A DNA stretch of 64,000 bases from Marinihelvus sp036351115 (lineage in GTDB: Bacteria; Pseudomonadota; Gammaproteobacteria; Xanthomonadales; SZUA-36). The stretch lies in assembly GCA_036351115.1 (NCBI GenBank), contig JAZBOL010000060.1, positions 1 through 64,000 on the forward strand, written 5' to 3'. The notes under the pieces are model-generated. The model was not told the origin of the DNA, ran no database searches, and saw nothing but the letters and a program-made list of their open reading frames with translations. Below are positions 25,953-34,859 of the stretch, one piece after another (the first letter of the stretch is position 1; each line of letters opens with the position of its first letter). The translations under genes and the position numbers were made by a program.

Positions 25953-26528
25953 TCAGTCTCCAGCGTCGAAAGACACCCAGAACACCCCCCGCAGATCGCC
26001 CGTCGCGAAGCCTGTCGCCCGGTCTTCCGGGTAATGCGTTTCCAGCGCGTCTTGCACCGCCGGGGCCAACTCGCTGCCGTGGCATACCAGGCACAGGGGC
26101 TGGGTGACGATGGGTTCCACGTAGCCGGTGCGGCCATCGTCGAGCTGAACCACCTGTGGTTGCCAGTCACGGCCCTGTTCCAGGTAGGCCTGGAGCTGCG
26201 CCGTCGCCCATGCGGGGCCGGCGTTTTCCGGGTTGCGCAGGCGGTGGCTGGTGCGGCCCACGCTGATTCGTTCGTCACTCAGGTCCGCGGCGATCGCCGG
26301 CGCCTGCAGCCGGCAGACGTCGATGGCCTGGTCCGGGCCCTGCGCCATTCCCGCCATCAGCGCCCCCATCAGTTGCTGTTTGAAGGGCGCGAGAATGGCC
26401 TGGCCCTGCTCCGCCGCCGGACTCACCGGACCCGTCGAATCCGTGGCGTCCGCCGCGGTGGATTCCGTCCAACCCGTGGATGCCAGGCCGGCCAGCAACA
26501 GCGTTGCGATCCAAATCTGTCGTTTCAT
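25953..26528 (-). CDS. DUF3365 (Tll0287-like) exported heme-binding protein
   Basis: 191 residues with a signal peptide (MKRQIWIATLLLAGLASTGW). The domain contains IDVCRLQAPAIA, ISVGRTSHRLRNPENAGP and VEPIVTQPLCLVCHG; CLVCH is a single c-type heme motif. GDLRGVFWVSF near the end is the usual close of DUF3365. Homologous sensor domains bind heme and may sense redox or gases; a free-standing exported copy would act as a small periplasmic cytochrome. It follows the MBL-fold gene by 4 bases on the same strand, so the two form an operon. Confidence 0.8.
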   Translation of the reverse strand: MKRQIWIATLLLAGLASTGWTESTAADATDSTGPVSPAAEQGQAILAPFKQQLMGALMAGMAQGPDQAIDVCRLQAPAIAADLSDERISVGRTSHRLRNPENAGPAWATAQLQAYLEQGRDWQPQVVQLDDGRTGYVEPIVTQPLCLVCHGSELAPAVQDALETHYPEDRATGFATGDLRGVFWVSFDAGD

Positions 26529-26532
26529 GAGA

Positions 26533-27498
26533 TCACTCCCGCCCGGTCCGGTGATCGAGCCAGAACTCCAGTCCCTGCGTATTCAGTTGCACGTCATGTT
26601 CCACCACGGCCCGGAAAGCTTCGCTGCTCAGGGTCACGCCGTGATCCCGGGCGTCTTCCTCCAGGGCGTCGAGCATGGCGGCGGCGATCACCTTGCCGCG
26701 GTCATCCGCGTCGCTGAAGTGCTCGGCGATGGCGACAAGCTCATCCACCCGCTGCAGCAGCTCCCCCGCCAGGCGCGGCGTGTCTTCCACGCGGCCGAAG
26801 TGCGTGAGGTACATGCACTCCGGGGACCGCGACATGAGCCGCTCGATGGAGGCCTTCAGGGCGCCCGGGTCGAACTGGATCGGTGTCGTCGTCGGGAAGA
26901 TGAAGGGCCCCTGGTCCGTGTCCAGTTCGCGGTAGGACAGGCCGAAGGTGTCGCCGGTGAACCAGCCGCGGGTGGCCTCGTCCCAGATGCAGAAGTGATG
27001 GCGCGCATGGCCCGGCGTGTCCTCGAACACCAGCGTGCGGCCGTCGAGGTCCGCCGTGTCGCCGTGCTCCATGATGCGGGTCCGCTCCTCGGGGATCGGA
27101 ACGAGCGTGCCGTAATCGCGATCGAAGGTTTCGTCGCCGTACACCTGGCGCACGCTGGCCTCGAGCCTGGACGGATCGATCATGTGTCGCGCACCGCGCG
27201 GATGCACGAGGAAGGTCGCGTTCGGACAGGCCGCCATGAGGCTGCCGGCGCCGCCGGCATGGTCCAGGTGCACGTGGGTGACGATGACATAGCGCACCTC
27301 TTCCGGCGACCAGCCCTGTTCATCGAGCGCCCTGAGCAGCCGGGGCACACTGTCATTGGTGCCCGTCTCGACGATGGCCACGTCCGATTCGCCTTCCACC
27401 AGGTAGCAGGCAGCCATGGTCGGACGGTGGAAGCCGCTGTCCACGGCAATGACGCCGCCCTCGTATTCCGTGCAGCGCGGTTCGGCGCTCGTGTTCAT
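26533..27498 (-). CDS. MBL-fold metallo-hydrolase
   Basis: 321 residues. The metal motif THVHLDHAGG, the downstream His in DTPGHARHH, and the Asp in FTGDTFG give the full two-metal site of the glyoxalase II/lactonase superfamily. A C-terminal helical region of ~100 residues (KASIERLMSRSPECMYLTHFG onward) follows. ATG is preceded by GGAGGGCAGGA. There is no signal peptide, so it is cytoplasmic. Hydrolysis of a thioester, lactone or phosphodiester is possible; sequence alone does not choose. It is coupled to the DUF3365 gene. Confidence 0.85.
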   Translation of the reverse strand: MNTSAEPRCTEYEGGVIAVDSGFHRPTMAACYLVEGESDVAIVETGTNDSVPRLLRALDEQGWSPEEVRYVIVTHVHLDHAGGAGSLMAACPNATFLVHPRGARHMIDPSRLEASVRQVYGDETFDRDYGTLVPIPEERTRIMEHGDTADLDGRTLVFEDTPGHARHHFCIWDEATRGWFTGDTFGLSYRELDTDQGPFIFPTTTPIQFDPGALKASIERLMSRSPECMYLTHFGRVEDTPRLAGELLQRVDELVAIAEHFSDADDRGKVIAAAMLDALEEDARDHGVTLSSEAFRAVVEHDVQLNTQGLEFWLDHRTGRE

Positions 27499-27666
27499 TC
27501 CTGCCCTCCCGGGATGTCTACAGCGAAACGTTAGCACACGGTGCGCCGCGGGTGCCGCCGGGACAGGCACATTCCCGGCACCGGGACGGGTGAACGCGCT
27601 GCGCATGAGGACGCGCCCGTCGGCCTGCGCTAGGCTTTGCACTTACCCCCCGACCGGTCACACGCC

Positions 27667-29781
27667 ATGTACCGACACGCTGCGCCGCGCCCATCGAGGT
27701 TCCTCGCAGGCCTCATCGCCATCCTCATTGCCATCCTCTTCCACGGGAGCAGCCAGGCCGCCGGACCATCACGGGAGGCCATCGACGCGGTCTTCGCCGA
27801 CTACGACACCACCCGGACGCCCGGCTGTTCCCTGGCGGTCTACCAGGGCGACCAGGTCACCCACGCACGCGGCTACGGCATGGCCAACCTCGAATACGGC
27901 ATCGCCCTGGCCCCGGATTCCGTGTTCCGCCTGGCCTCCGTGTCCAAGCAGTTCATGGCCGCGGCCATCGCGCTCCTGGACGAGGCCGGGGAACTGGACC
28001 TGGACGACCCGGTGCAACAATACTTTCCCGCCCTCCCCGATTACGGCAAACCGATCACCCTGCGACACCTGATCCACCACACGAGCGGCATCCGCGATTA
28101 CCTGGACCTGGCCTGGCTGGCGGACTGGGGCGAGGGCTACCTGCCCGGTGAGGCCCTGCGGCTCATCGAGCGGCAACAGGGGCTGAACTTCGAGCCGGGC
28201 AGCGAGTACCTGTATTCCAACTCGGGGTATCTCATGCTCGCCGACATCGTGGAGCAGGTCACGGGCCAGAGCCTGCGCGACTGGTCCGAAGAACACCTGT
28301 TCGGACCCCTGGGCATGGACGACACGCACTTCCACGACGACCACCGGCGCATCGTTCCCCGGCGCGCCACCGGCTACGCGCCGAGGGAGGATGGCTGGGA
28401 GATCAGCATGACCCAGCTCGACATGGTCGGTGACGGTGGCGTCATCAGCACCGTGCTCGACCTCCAGCGCTGGCACGACAACTTCACCGACAACCAGCTC
28501 GGCCGGGAGCGCGCAGCGTTCATCAAACTCATGGAAACCCCTGCGGAACTGACCTCCGGGGAGTCCACGGACTACGGCTTCGGCCTCGGCATCAACGACT
28601 TCCTGGGAACCCGCGAGGTGGAGCACAGCGGCAGCTGGGTCGGCTATCGCACGGCCCTGCACCGCTACCCGGAACACGACCTGGGCGTCGCCGTGCTGTG
28701 CAATCGCGCCGACGCGAACCCCACGGCCCGGGCCCGGAGCGTGGCGGCGCTTTACCTGGCCGGGGACACCGGCGGCGAAAAAGGTGGGGCGGGCGCCGAT
28801 CGAGCGGCAGGACCAACCGCGCCGGGCCCGGCGCAATCCGGCGTGACGCTGTCCGAGGCGGCCCTGCAGCGGCACGTGGGCGCCTACTGGAACGAGGCGG
28901 ATCTCACACGCCGCTTCATCGTGCTCGAAGCCGGCACGCTCTACTACGACCGGGACGGCTGGAGCCGCTCGCCGCTGGTGCCCCGGGACGAAAACACATT
29001 CCTGATGGGCGACGCGCCCCTGCCCACCGAGCTCCGCTTCGCTGACGATACCTTGAGCATCAGCGCGGCGGACGGGGAGGCCTGGGTGTTGGAGCGCTAC
29101 ACACCGGATGCCCCGGATGCGGACGCCCTGGCGGCATTCACCGGAACCTATTACAGCCAGGAGCTGGATCACGAGCAGGTTCTGGCCGTGGAGGACGGCG
29201 AGCTCGTCGCCCACCGCCGGGCCGGACCCACCCCCCTGGAGCCGGTACCGGGCCAGCGCTTCATCAGCAACGGGGTGGTGGTCGCCTTCGACCGCGATCC
29301 GGCGGCAGGCGTGAACGGTTTCAGCGTCAACTCGGGCCGGGTCCGGAACATCGCCTACACGCGGCGCAGCGGTGGCGAATCCGAGGTGCTGGCGCTCGCT
29401 GACGCGGCCCTGGAGGCCATCAGCAACGAGGATCCCGCCGCGCTCACGGGCCTGATGATGGAAGGCGCCATGGTCTACGGTTCCGGAATCCGGGACGGCG
29501 AACGCCGGATTATCGCCCGGAGCCGCGACGAGGAGCGCCTGCTCACGACGGACGTGGACATCCTGGAACGTGGCTTCGACCCGGAGGTCCGGGTCTCGGG
29601 CTCCACGGCCATGGTGTGGTACCCCTACGACCTCTGGGCCGACGGCGAATGGATCCACTGTGGCGTGGACATCTTCAGCTTCCTGCAGACCGACGACGGC
29701 TGGCGCATTGCGAGCATCGCCTTCAGCATGGACCAGCCGCCGGTATGCAGCATGCATCCGGATGGCCCGCCGGAGCAATGA
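27667..29781 (+). CDS. Serine hydrolase (class C beta-lactamase/DD-peptidase-like) with extended C-terminus
   Basis: 704 residues. The signal peptide ends near SSQAAG. The catalytic SxxK is SVSKQF, the second motif is YSNSGY, and the third is the HSGSW-type triad (VEHSGSWVGY). After the ~350-residue hydrolase domain come ~250 residues of beta-rich sequence and a C-terminal NTF2-like part (ALADAALEAISNED; GFDPEVRVSGSTAMVWYPYDLW) resembling a SnoaL/DUF4440-type fold. Such proteins can be esterases, D-aminopeptidases or penicillin-recognising enzymes; real beta-lactamase activity is unlikely to be inferable. Nothing adjacent suggests antibiotic resistance. Confidence 0.83.
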   Translation: MYRHAAPRPSRFLAGLIAILIAILFHGSSQAAGPSREAIDAVFADYDTTRTPGCSLAVYQGDQVTHARGYGMANLEYGIALAPDSVFRLASVSKQFMAAAIALLDEAGELDLDDPVQQYFPALPDYGKPITLRHLIHHTSGIRDYLDLAWLADWGEGYLPGEALRLIERQQGLNFEPGSEYLYSNSGYLMLADIVEQVTGQSLRDWSEEHLFGPLGMDDTHFHDDHRRIVPRRATGYAPREDGWEISMTQLDMVGDGGVISTVLDLQRWHDNFTDNQLGRERAAFIKLMETPAELTSGESTDYGFGLGINDFLGTREVEHSGSWVGYRTALHRYPEHDLGVAVLCNRADANPTARARSVAALYLAGDTGGEKGGAGADRAAGPTAPGPAQSGVTLSEAALQRHVGAYWNEADLTRRFIVLEAGTLYYDRDGWSRSPLVPRDENTFLMGDAPLPTELRFADDTLSISAADGEAWVLERYTPDAPDADALAAFTGTYYSQELDHEQVLAVEDGELVAHRRAGPTPLEPVPGQRFISNGVVVAFDRDPAAGVNGFSVNSGRVRNIAYTRRSGGESEVLALADAALEAISNEDPAALTGLMMEGAMVYGSGIRDGERRIIARSRDEERLLTTDVDILERGFDPEVRVSGSTAMVWYPYDLWADGEWIHCGVDIFSFLQTDDGWRIASIAFSMDQPPVCSMHPDGPPEQ

Positions 29782-29904
29782 GGCCGGGGCAAGACAGAGA
29801 GAACACCGAGAAATGGAAAACAACAGACAACGAATATCGGCCGCGTGCCGCCGGCTGTGTTCATGAAACAACCGAAGCTGGAAAACGCCGGTTAGGGGGT
29901 TAAA

Positions 29905-29980
29905 TGGTGCCGGCACCAAGATTCGAACTCGGGACCTACTGATTACAAATCAGTTGCTCTACCAACTGAGCTATACCGGC
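29905..29980 (-). tRNA. tRNA-Thr (anticodon TGT)
   Basis: On the minus strand it starts GCCGGTATAGCTCAG, has an anticodon arm ACTGA-TTTGTAA-TCAGT (anticodon TGT), a T-loop GTTCGAATC, and a matching acceptor stem with encoded CCA. All arms fold. It is read in the same direction as birA and the SPOR gene, where many gammaproteobacteria have a Tyr-Gly-Thr tRNA array before tuf. Confidence 0.95.
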
Positions 29981-30118
29981 ACTGCGAAAATTGTACGAGA
30001 CTTTCTTTTTGGATGCTCCGTCGTCGTTGCCGAAGAGCGCAGCCGCCGGGCGGCGAAGCCGACCGCAGGGAAGCGATGAGGCAACAACGAGTCCACATAC
30101 CGGCTGGAAAAAACCACG

Positions 30119-30143
30119 GCTCTACCAACTGAGCTATACCGGC
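30119..30143 (-). pseudogene. tRNA-Thr fragment (first 25 nt)
   Basis: 25 bases identical to the 5' end of the intact tRNA-Thr 138 bases downstream (acceptor 5' strand plus D-arm), then sequence without any anticodon or T-arm. A second short echo, CCGGTAT, lies at 30098-30104. It is a broken duplicate, not a second functional tRNA. The spacer holds no gene I can see. Confidence 0.85.
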
Positions 30144-30162
30144 ACGAGGGGCGTATTCTACC

Positions 30163-30795
30163 TCAGGAGCAGGGCACTTCGCGCTGCTGGCCGGCGGGGA
30201 GCGCACTGGCGGCCCGCTCCGCGTAGGCGGCGTCGGTGAAGGCGTAATCGAGCCAGAAACGCGTTTGCGATTCCCGCTTCAGGCGGGTTTCCACGTCAAA
30301 GCCCATTTCCCGCACGCTGTCGCGTCGGCGCCGGGCGTTGGCTTCCTCGAGAAAGTAGCCGAGCGATACCCGGTACTGGCCATCGTCATCGGACAGCACG
30401 GCAACGTCCTGCAGGCCGGCCCGGTTGAGCTCCTTCATCTGCTCGCCGGCCGCCTGGAAGCTGGGCACGGCGGGCAGGGACACCCAGTAGCCGAGCTCGA
30501 CCAGCGCCTCGGTCTCGCGCTCGGTCACGTTTTCCGCCGTGGGACCGAGCGCTTCACGCGCCTGGATCATGGTCGGCACGGTTTCGAAGGGCCCGGCGGA
30601 ATAGCACCGCTGCGCGGCGACCTCGGGGTAGGCGTCGGGCGCCAGTTCCTCGAGCAGCTGCAGGGTGGGGGTTCCCGGTGGAATGGGAGAGACGTTGGCC
30701 ACCGGCCGTCGGTCATCCGGCGGCTCGCTGGCGACGTGCAGCCCGATCAGCAGCAGGTTGGCCGCCAACAGGAGCACTACCATCAGTCGGATCAT
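30163..30795 (-). CDS. SPOR-domain inner membrane protein
   Basis: 210 residues. An N-terminal transmembrane segment (MVVLLLAANLLLIGLHVA) is followed by a Pro-rich periplasmic linker and a C-terminal SPOR-like domain (YWVSLPAVPSFQAAGEQMKEL; QYRVSLGYFLEEANARRRRDS). Such proteins bind denuded peptidoglycan and sit beside birA in many gammaproteobacteria. I start at the ATG before IRLMVV, since longer readings add no conserved sequence. The usual coaX gene between birA and this gene is absent. Confidence 0.78.
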   Translation of the reverse strand: MIRLMVVLLLAANLLLIGLHVASEPPDDRRPVANVSPIPPGTPTLQLLEELAPDAYPEVAAQRCYSAGPFETVPTMIQAREALGPTAENVTERETEALVELGYWVSLPAVPSFQAAGEQMKELNRAGLQDVAVLSDDDGQYRVSLGYFLEEANARRRRDSVREMGFDVETRLKRESQTRFWLDYAFTDAAYAERAASALPAGQQREVPCS

Positions 30796-30906
30796 GGCTT
30801 CAGGAGGCCCGTCCAGTGGTGGTTGCAGGAGAGCTCCATTATAGCCACGCCCCGGGCATGGATTTCGATTCATTTTTGCCCAGTTCGTGCGCCGACGAGC
30901 AGCCGG

Positions 30907-31752
30907 TCAGAACGCCTGGCGTCGTACGCTGACCTCGCCGGCGTGGAACTCCCGTTCCCGGCCATCCGTCCTGATCCTGAGACCGCCCTCGGGCCCAAGA
31001 CCCAGGCAACGCCCGTGAGCAGTCGAACGCTCGCTCCTGATGGTCACGTCACGGCCCGCCAGGCGATCGAAACGATTCCAATCCGCGAGGAAGGCGTCGA
31101 AACCTTTCGCCCCGAGACCTGCACGCTCGAAACCCTCCACCGCCTCGAGCAGCGCACCCAGCAGGCGACCCGCCGTCTCGTTGCGCGAGATTCGGGGCAG
31201 CTCGCCGGCCAGCTCATCCCACGGCTGGTCGAGGGCTTCCAGGCCCGGCGCGCCGGTCAGCCGCACATTGAGCCCGACACCGAGCACGGCCAGGGTGCCA
31301 TCGGTGTGGATGCGCCGCAGCTCGACCAGGCAGCCCCCCAGCTTGCCCTTTGCCGTGACCAGGTCGTTGGGCCACTTGATGCCGTGCCCGGTGAATCCGA
31401 GCCTGTCGAGCGCGCGCGCCGCGGCCACCGCCACCACCAGGGGCAGAAAGCCCAGCGCATCCGGACCGGCATCGAGGCGCCAGCCAAGGCTGAGGTAGAT
31501 GTTGCGGGCGTGGGGAGAAAACCAGGGACGGCCGCGGCGTCCGCGGCCGGCAGTCTGGCGTTCCGCGAGGCGGGCGACGCGGTGAACGGCATCCGCGGGC
31601 CTGGCGAGCAAATCTGCGTTCGTACTGCGCGTCTCCCCGACGCACTCGAGGCCTCGCAGGGCGTCCGGCGGCCGGGCCAGATGTTGTCGAATGCGCTCCG
31701 GATCCAGCAGCTCGGGCCTTCCCTCGCTGAACCCTCCCTGGCTGTCGCGCAC
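30907..31752 (-). CDS. birA: Biotin--[acetyl-CoA-carboxylase] ligase (no DNA-binding domain)
   Basis: About 281 residues. Catalytic motifs are GRGRRGRPWFSP (biotinyl-AMP loop), IKWPNDLV, GKLGGCLVELR and GVGLNVR. A C-terminal SH3-like part (RLAGRDVTIRSERSTAHG) is present. There is no N-terminal helix-turn-helix: only ~35 residues precede the ligase core, so unlike E. coli BirA it should not repress biotin genes. The start is uncertain; I use a GTG 12 bases after the plsY stop because a longer reading would overlap plsY fully. It attaches biotin to AccB. Confidence 0.85.
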   Translation of the reverse strand: MRDSQGGFSEGRPELLDPERIRQHLARPPDALRGLECVGETRSTNADLLARPADAVHRVARLAERQTAGRGRRGRPWFSPHARNIYLSLGWRLDAGPDALGFLPLVVAVAAARALDRLGFTGHGIKWPNDLVTAKGKLGGCLVELRRIHTDGTLAVLGVGLNVRLTGAPGLEALDQPWDELAGELPRISRNETAGRLLGALLEAVEGFERAGLGAKGFDAFLADWNRFDRLAGRDVTIRSERSTAHGRCLGLGPEGGLRIRTDGREREFHAGEVSVRRQAF

Positions 31753-31763
31753 CGGCGCCGGGC

Positions 31764-32393
31764 TCAGGTTCGGCGCGACCCGCGCAGACGGTGCAGCACC
31801 CGGACGTTCTCGAATCGGTGCTCCGTGCCCGCGGCCAGGTTGCGGAAGTTGCTGCGGTGGGTGAACGCGATGAACGCGGCCGAAACCGCAGCGTAGATCA
31901 GTATGCCTTCGGGACCCCCGAGCCAGAGCGCTGCCGGCACCAGGGAAGCCGCGGAAACGACTGTCGCCACACCGACGTAGCCGGTCAGGAGCAGGGTCAG
32001 CACCCAGGCAAGCAGCATGGGGATCAGCAGCCAGGGATTGAGCACCATCACCGTGCCGATGAGCGTCGCCATGCCCTTGCCGCCCCGGAACCCGTGCCAG
32101 ATGGGATAGCAGTGTCCGAACACCGCGGCAAAGCCGCACCAGGCCGGCACGCTCGCCGCCGTGGCGCCCGCCAGTCCGGGCAGCAAACCGGCCGCCAGGG
32201 CGCCCTTGCCCGCGTCGATGATCACGACGCCCAGGGCGAAGGTGACGCCCACGCTGCGCAGGGCATTGGTGCCGCCGGCGTTGCCGCTGCCCATGGTGCG
32301 GATGTCCACGCGCTTGAGCCGGCCCAGCAGCAGGCTGCCGGAGACGGAGCCCAGCAGATAGGCGCCCAGGACGGCCAGGAACGACTCAAGCAT
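31764..32393 (-). CDS. plsY: Glycerol-3-phosphate acyltransferase PlsY
   Basis: 209 residues with five or so membrane segments. Diagnostic motifs are LLGSVSGSLLLGRL, GSGNAGGTNALR and GHCYPIWHGFRGGKGMAT, the acyl-phosphate and glycerol-phosphate binding loops. It transfers the acyl group from acyl-phosphate to glycerol-3-phosphate in the inner membrane, the first step of phospholipid synthesis. Its start overlaps the end of the DhaL-DegV fusion gene by 8 bases, so the two are co-translated; that partner may supply acyl-phosphate. birA follows directly. Confidence 0.93.
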   Translation of the reverse strand: MLESFLAVLGAYLLGSVSGSLLLGRLKRVDIRTMGSGNAGGTNALRSVGVTFALGVVIIDAGKGALAAGLLPGLAGATAASVPAWCGFAAVFGHCYPIWHGFRGGKGMATLIGTVMVLNPWLLIPMLLAWVLTLLLTGYVGVATVVSAASLVPAALWLGGPEGILIYAAVSAAFIAFTHRSNFRNLAAGTEHRFENVRVLHRLRGSRRT

Positions 32394-34266
32394 GCGCGAC
32401 CACCTCGGCCGGCTGCGCCGCGGGCGCGTCCTCCCGCTGCGGCTCCGGCAGGAATCCGACCACCAGCCCACCGACGCCCATGTGGACCCCGAGTGCCGGC
32501 CCCGCGTCCGTGATGTGGCAGGAATGCACCTTGCCGTGGCCTTCCAGGATGCGCCGGCGCATGGACCGGGCCCCGCGCTCGTTGCCGGCATGGGCGATCA
32601 GTACGCGGTAGGTTTTTTCCGGCGCCATGGCCTTGATGACGCGTCGCGCGAAGCGTTCCGGATTGACGCCGTGACCCCAGTGCGCGCCATCCAGGCCCAT
32701 GCGCCCTTCCCGGGCGGTCAACACCGGGGTGATGCGCAGAAAGCGCGCGAGCTTTCCGACCCAGGCCGGCACCCGCCCGCCGCGAACCGCCGAATCGAGC
32801 TCATCCGGCATGGCCATGACCCGGGTATGGGGGATCAGGCCCTCGATGACCCGGACAATCTCTTCGCGGCTGCGGTCCTCCGCGGCCAGCTCGGCGGCGA
32901 GAAGCGCGAGCAGGCCCTGGCCACAGCTGGCGTTGAGGGTATCGAGGGCGAGCACGTCCGTGTCGGCGCTGCGCTCCGCCGCGGATTTTCCCGCCTGGAA
33001 GGTGCCGCTCAGGTGCTGGGAAATGCCCAGGTAGAGCACCTCGTAGCCGTGCGTGCCCAGCAATTCAAAGACGCGCCGAAAATCCTTGGCCGGCGGCTGG
33101 GAGGTGCGCGGCACTTCGTCCGTCGCCTTCAGCATCTCGAGGAAGGTGGGCGTGTCGAGGGTTACACCGTCGAGGTATTCCCGGTCGCCGAAACTCAGAC
33201 GCAGGGGCACGATGTGCAGGCCCAGGCGCTCGGCCTCGGCCGGCGGCAGATCGGAGCCGGAATCGGTCACCACGGCCACCCGCCCGGGGTGGTTGAGCAG
33301 CCCGTGCTGCCAGCGCATGTCGTCGGCCTTTTGCTGGGTGATCTCGCCGAAGTCCTCGCAGGCGAGGAACACCTCCGCCGGGTTGTTGACGTGGACGTGG
33401 ACCCGTACGCGCCGTTCACTGCCCGCCACGACCAGGGAGCTCTGGTCCAGTTGCTGCAGGCGCTCCATGACGGCCTGCCGGTCGAGGCCGTCGCCCTCGA
33501 TAACGCACTCGGTACAGAACTGGTGGCTGCCCACGTCCAGGCCTTCGTGCGGATCGACGCCGTCGTCCGCGACCAGCTGTTTCCACTCCGCATCCAGGTC
33601 GTCGATCACCCCATCGCGGATGAAGGCGCTGATGCCCTCGAGCAGGTCCACGAAACCCTGCCCGCCGGCATCCACGACACCGGCCTGCTTGAGCACCGGC
33701 AGCTGGTTGGGCGTGTTGGCCAGGGAGCGCTGCGCGCCCTCGAGGCCGGCGCTGAAGGTGTCCCGGATGCCGGCCGTGCTTCGCGCCGCGGCGTCCCTGA
33801 GCGCCCGGGCATGGTCTTCGAGCACGGTGGGCAGGGTGCCCGCCACGGGTTCGGACATGGCGGTCCAGGCCTGCTCCGCGCCCCGAGCGCAGGCCGCCGC
33901 CAGCGCCTGGCTGTCGAGGTGCAGGCGCTCGCCCACGGCTTCGCGGAAGCCCTGGAAGTACTGCGCCATGATGGCGCCGGAGTTGCCGCGCGCGCCGTCC
34001 AGCGCCGCTTCACCCAGGGCGCCGACGAGCTCCGGCAGGGGCCAGTCCCGGCGGCGTTCGATCACCTCCAGCATGCTCTTGAAGGTGAAGGCCATGTTGG
34101 TGCCCGTATCGCTGTCGGGCACCGGGAAGACGTTGATCTTGTTGATGTAATCCCGACGCCGGAACAGGTGGCGAATGCCCGCCACCAGCACTTCGGCAAG
34201 GCGCACGCCGTCGACGGCCTGCACGTCGGGCGGCGCTGCCGGGGGCCCTGGCGCCCGCGTGTTCAC
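32386..34266 (-). CDS. DhaL-DegV fusion, likely one-chain fatty acid kinase (FakA-FakB type)
   Basis: 626 residues. Residues ~20-200 form a DhaL/DAK2 ATP-binding domain with NVFPVPDSDTGTNM (metal-binding D51 and D53) and DGARGNSG. Residues ~235-325 resemble the FakA middle domain (QFCTECVIEG; VRVHVHVNNPAEV). From ~328 a DegV/FakB fatty-acid-binding domain begins at VAVVTDSGSDLP, with ISQHLSGTFQAGKSAAE. In Firmicutes FakA and FakB are separate and phosphorylate free fatty acids to acyl-phosphate. Overlap with plsY, whose substrate is acyl-phosphate, strongly fits this. The FakA C-terminal domain appears missing. The start is GTG with no clear ribosome-binding site. Confidence 0.85.
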   Translation of the reverse strand: MNTRAPGPPAAPPDVQAVDGVRLAEVLVAGIRHLFRRRDYINKINVFPVPDSDTGTNMAFTFKSMLEVIERRRDWPLPELVGALGEAALDGARGNSGAIMAQYFQGFREAVGERLHLDSQALAAACARGAEQAWTAMSEPVAGTLPTVLEDHARALRDAAARSTAGIRDTFSAGLEGAQRSLANTPNQLPVLKQAGVVDAGGQGFVDLLEGISAFIRDGVIDDLDAEWKQLVADDGVDPHEGLDVGSHQFCTECVIEGDGLDRQAVMERLQQLDQSSLVVAGSERRVRVHVHVNNPAEVFLACEDFGEITQQKADDMRWQHGLLNHPGRVAVVTDSGSDLPPAEAERLGLHIVPLRLSFGDREYLDGVTLDTPTFLEMLKATDEVPRTSQPPAKDFRRVFELLGTHGYEVLYLGISQHLSGTFQAGKSAAERSADTDVLALDTLNASCGQGLLALLAAELAAEDRSREEIVRVIEGLIPHTRVMAMPDELDSAVRGGRVPAWVGKLARFLRITPVLTAREGRMGLDGAHWGHGVNPERFARRVIKAMAPEKTYRVLIAHAGNERGARSMRRRILEGHGKVHSCHITDAGPALGVHMGVGGLVVGFLPEPQREDAPAAQPAEVVAHA

Positions 34267-34491
34267 GAGGCGTTGCTGAAAAGCACGGATTTCATGGTGG
34301 GCAATCCTGCCATGGATTGGTCAGTTACGACACTCCGAACCGCACGGCAACCGGGCCCGGGCGGCGGCGGACCCCGGGCAAACGACGTCGTGACGGGCAC
34401 CCCCGGACTTCCGGCACATTTGGCGCGAAAGCTGCATGGTTAGACTGTAGACACAACCTTGATTTGGCCTTGATCGCGGGAGCAACCAGCC

Positions 34492-34833
34492 ATGGCACAA
34501 CACGACTCTAACCGGGACTTTCTGAACAGCGTACGGGACAACCTGAACGGACGACCCGGTCAGCCCATGCTTTTCGGTGTTTGCCGAACCCTCGCGGAGA
34601 AGTTCGGCATGGAAACCTGGCTGGTCCGCGTCGCTGCGATCCTGCTGGTGCTTTTCTTCACCGGTCCCACGGTCGTGGCGTACATCCTGCTCGGCCTGTT
34701 CATGGACGAGACCGCCGATCGCACCCGCGGCATCTTCCAGGGACTGTTCCTGACCCTGCAGGAAGCCGTGGAGAAGGTGGTCGATGGCGTCGGAGACCTG
34801 TTCCGGTCCGGCGGGAACTCCCCGGGACGGTAA
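34492..34833 (+). CDS. PspC-domain membrane protein
   Basis: 113 residues. The PspC core spans GQPMLFGVCRTLAEKFGMETWLVRVAAILLVLFF and continues into a second hydrophobic segment ending GLFMDE. A C-terminal amphipathic helix (IFQGLFLTLQEAVEKVVDGVGDLF) follows. PspC proteins sense membrane stress with PspB in enterics, but no pspAB is visible, so its role here is open. The gene is divergent from the fatty acid kinase-like gene across a 225-base gap. Confidence 0.85.
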   Translation: MAQHDSNRDFLNSVRDNLNGRPGQPMLFGVCRTLAEKFGMETWLVRVAAILLVLFFTGPTVVAYILLGLFMDETADRTRGIFQGLFLTLQEAVEKVVDGVGDLFRSGGNSPGR

Positions 34834-34859
34834 ACCGGACGCCCGAGCCGGCAGACGGG

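Noticed and set aside
27667..29781. Antibiotic-resistance beta-lactamase
   Set aside because: The serine hydrolase motifs are those of general esterase/peptidase-like members with a long extra C-terminus; nothing supports resistance.
30119..30143. Second tRNA-Thr gene
   Set aside because: Only the first 25 bases are present; there is no anticodon or T-arm.
32386..34266. Dihydroxyacetone kinase subunit
   Set aside because: The DhaL domain is joined to DegV and there is no DhaK or DhaM; the Fak-like reading fits better with plsY.
32392..34443. 683-codon plus-strand frame opposite the kinase fusion
   Set aside because: Antisense of a gene with clear DhaL and DegV motifs; no motif of its own.
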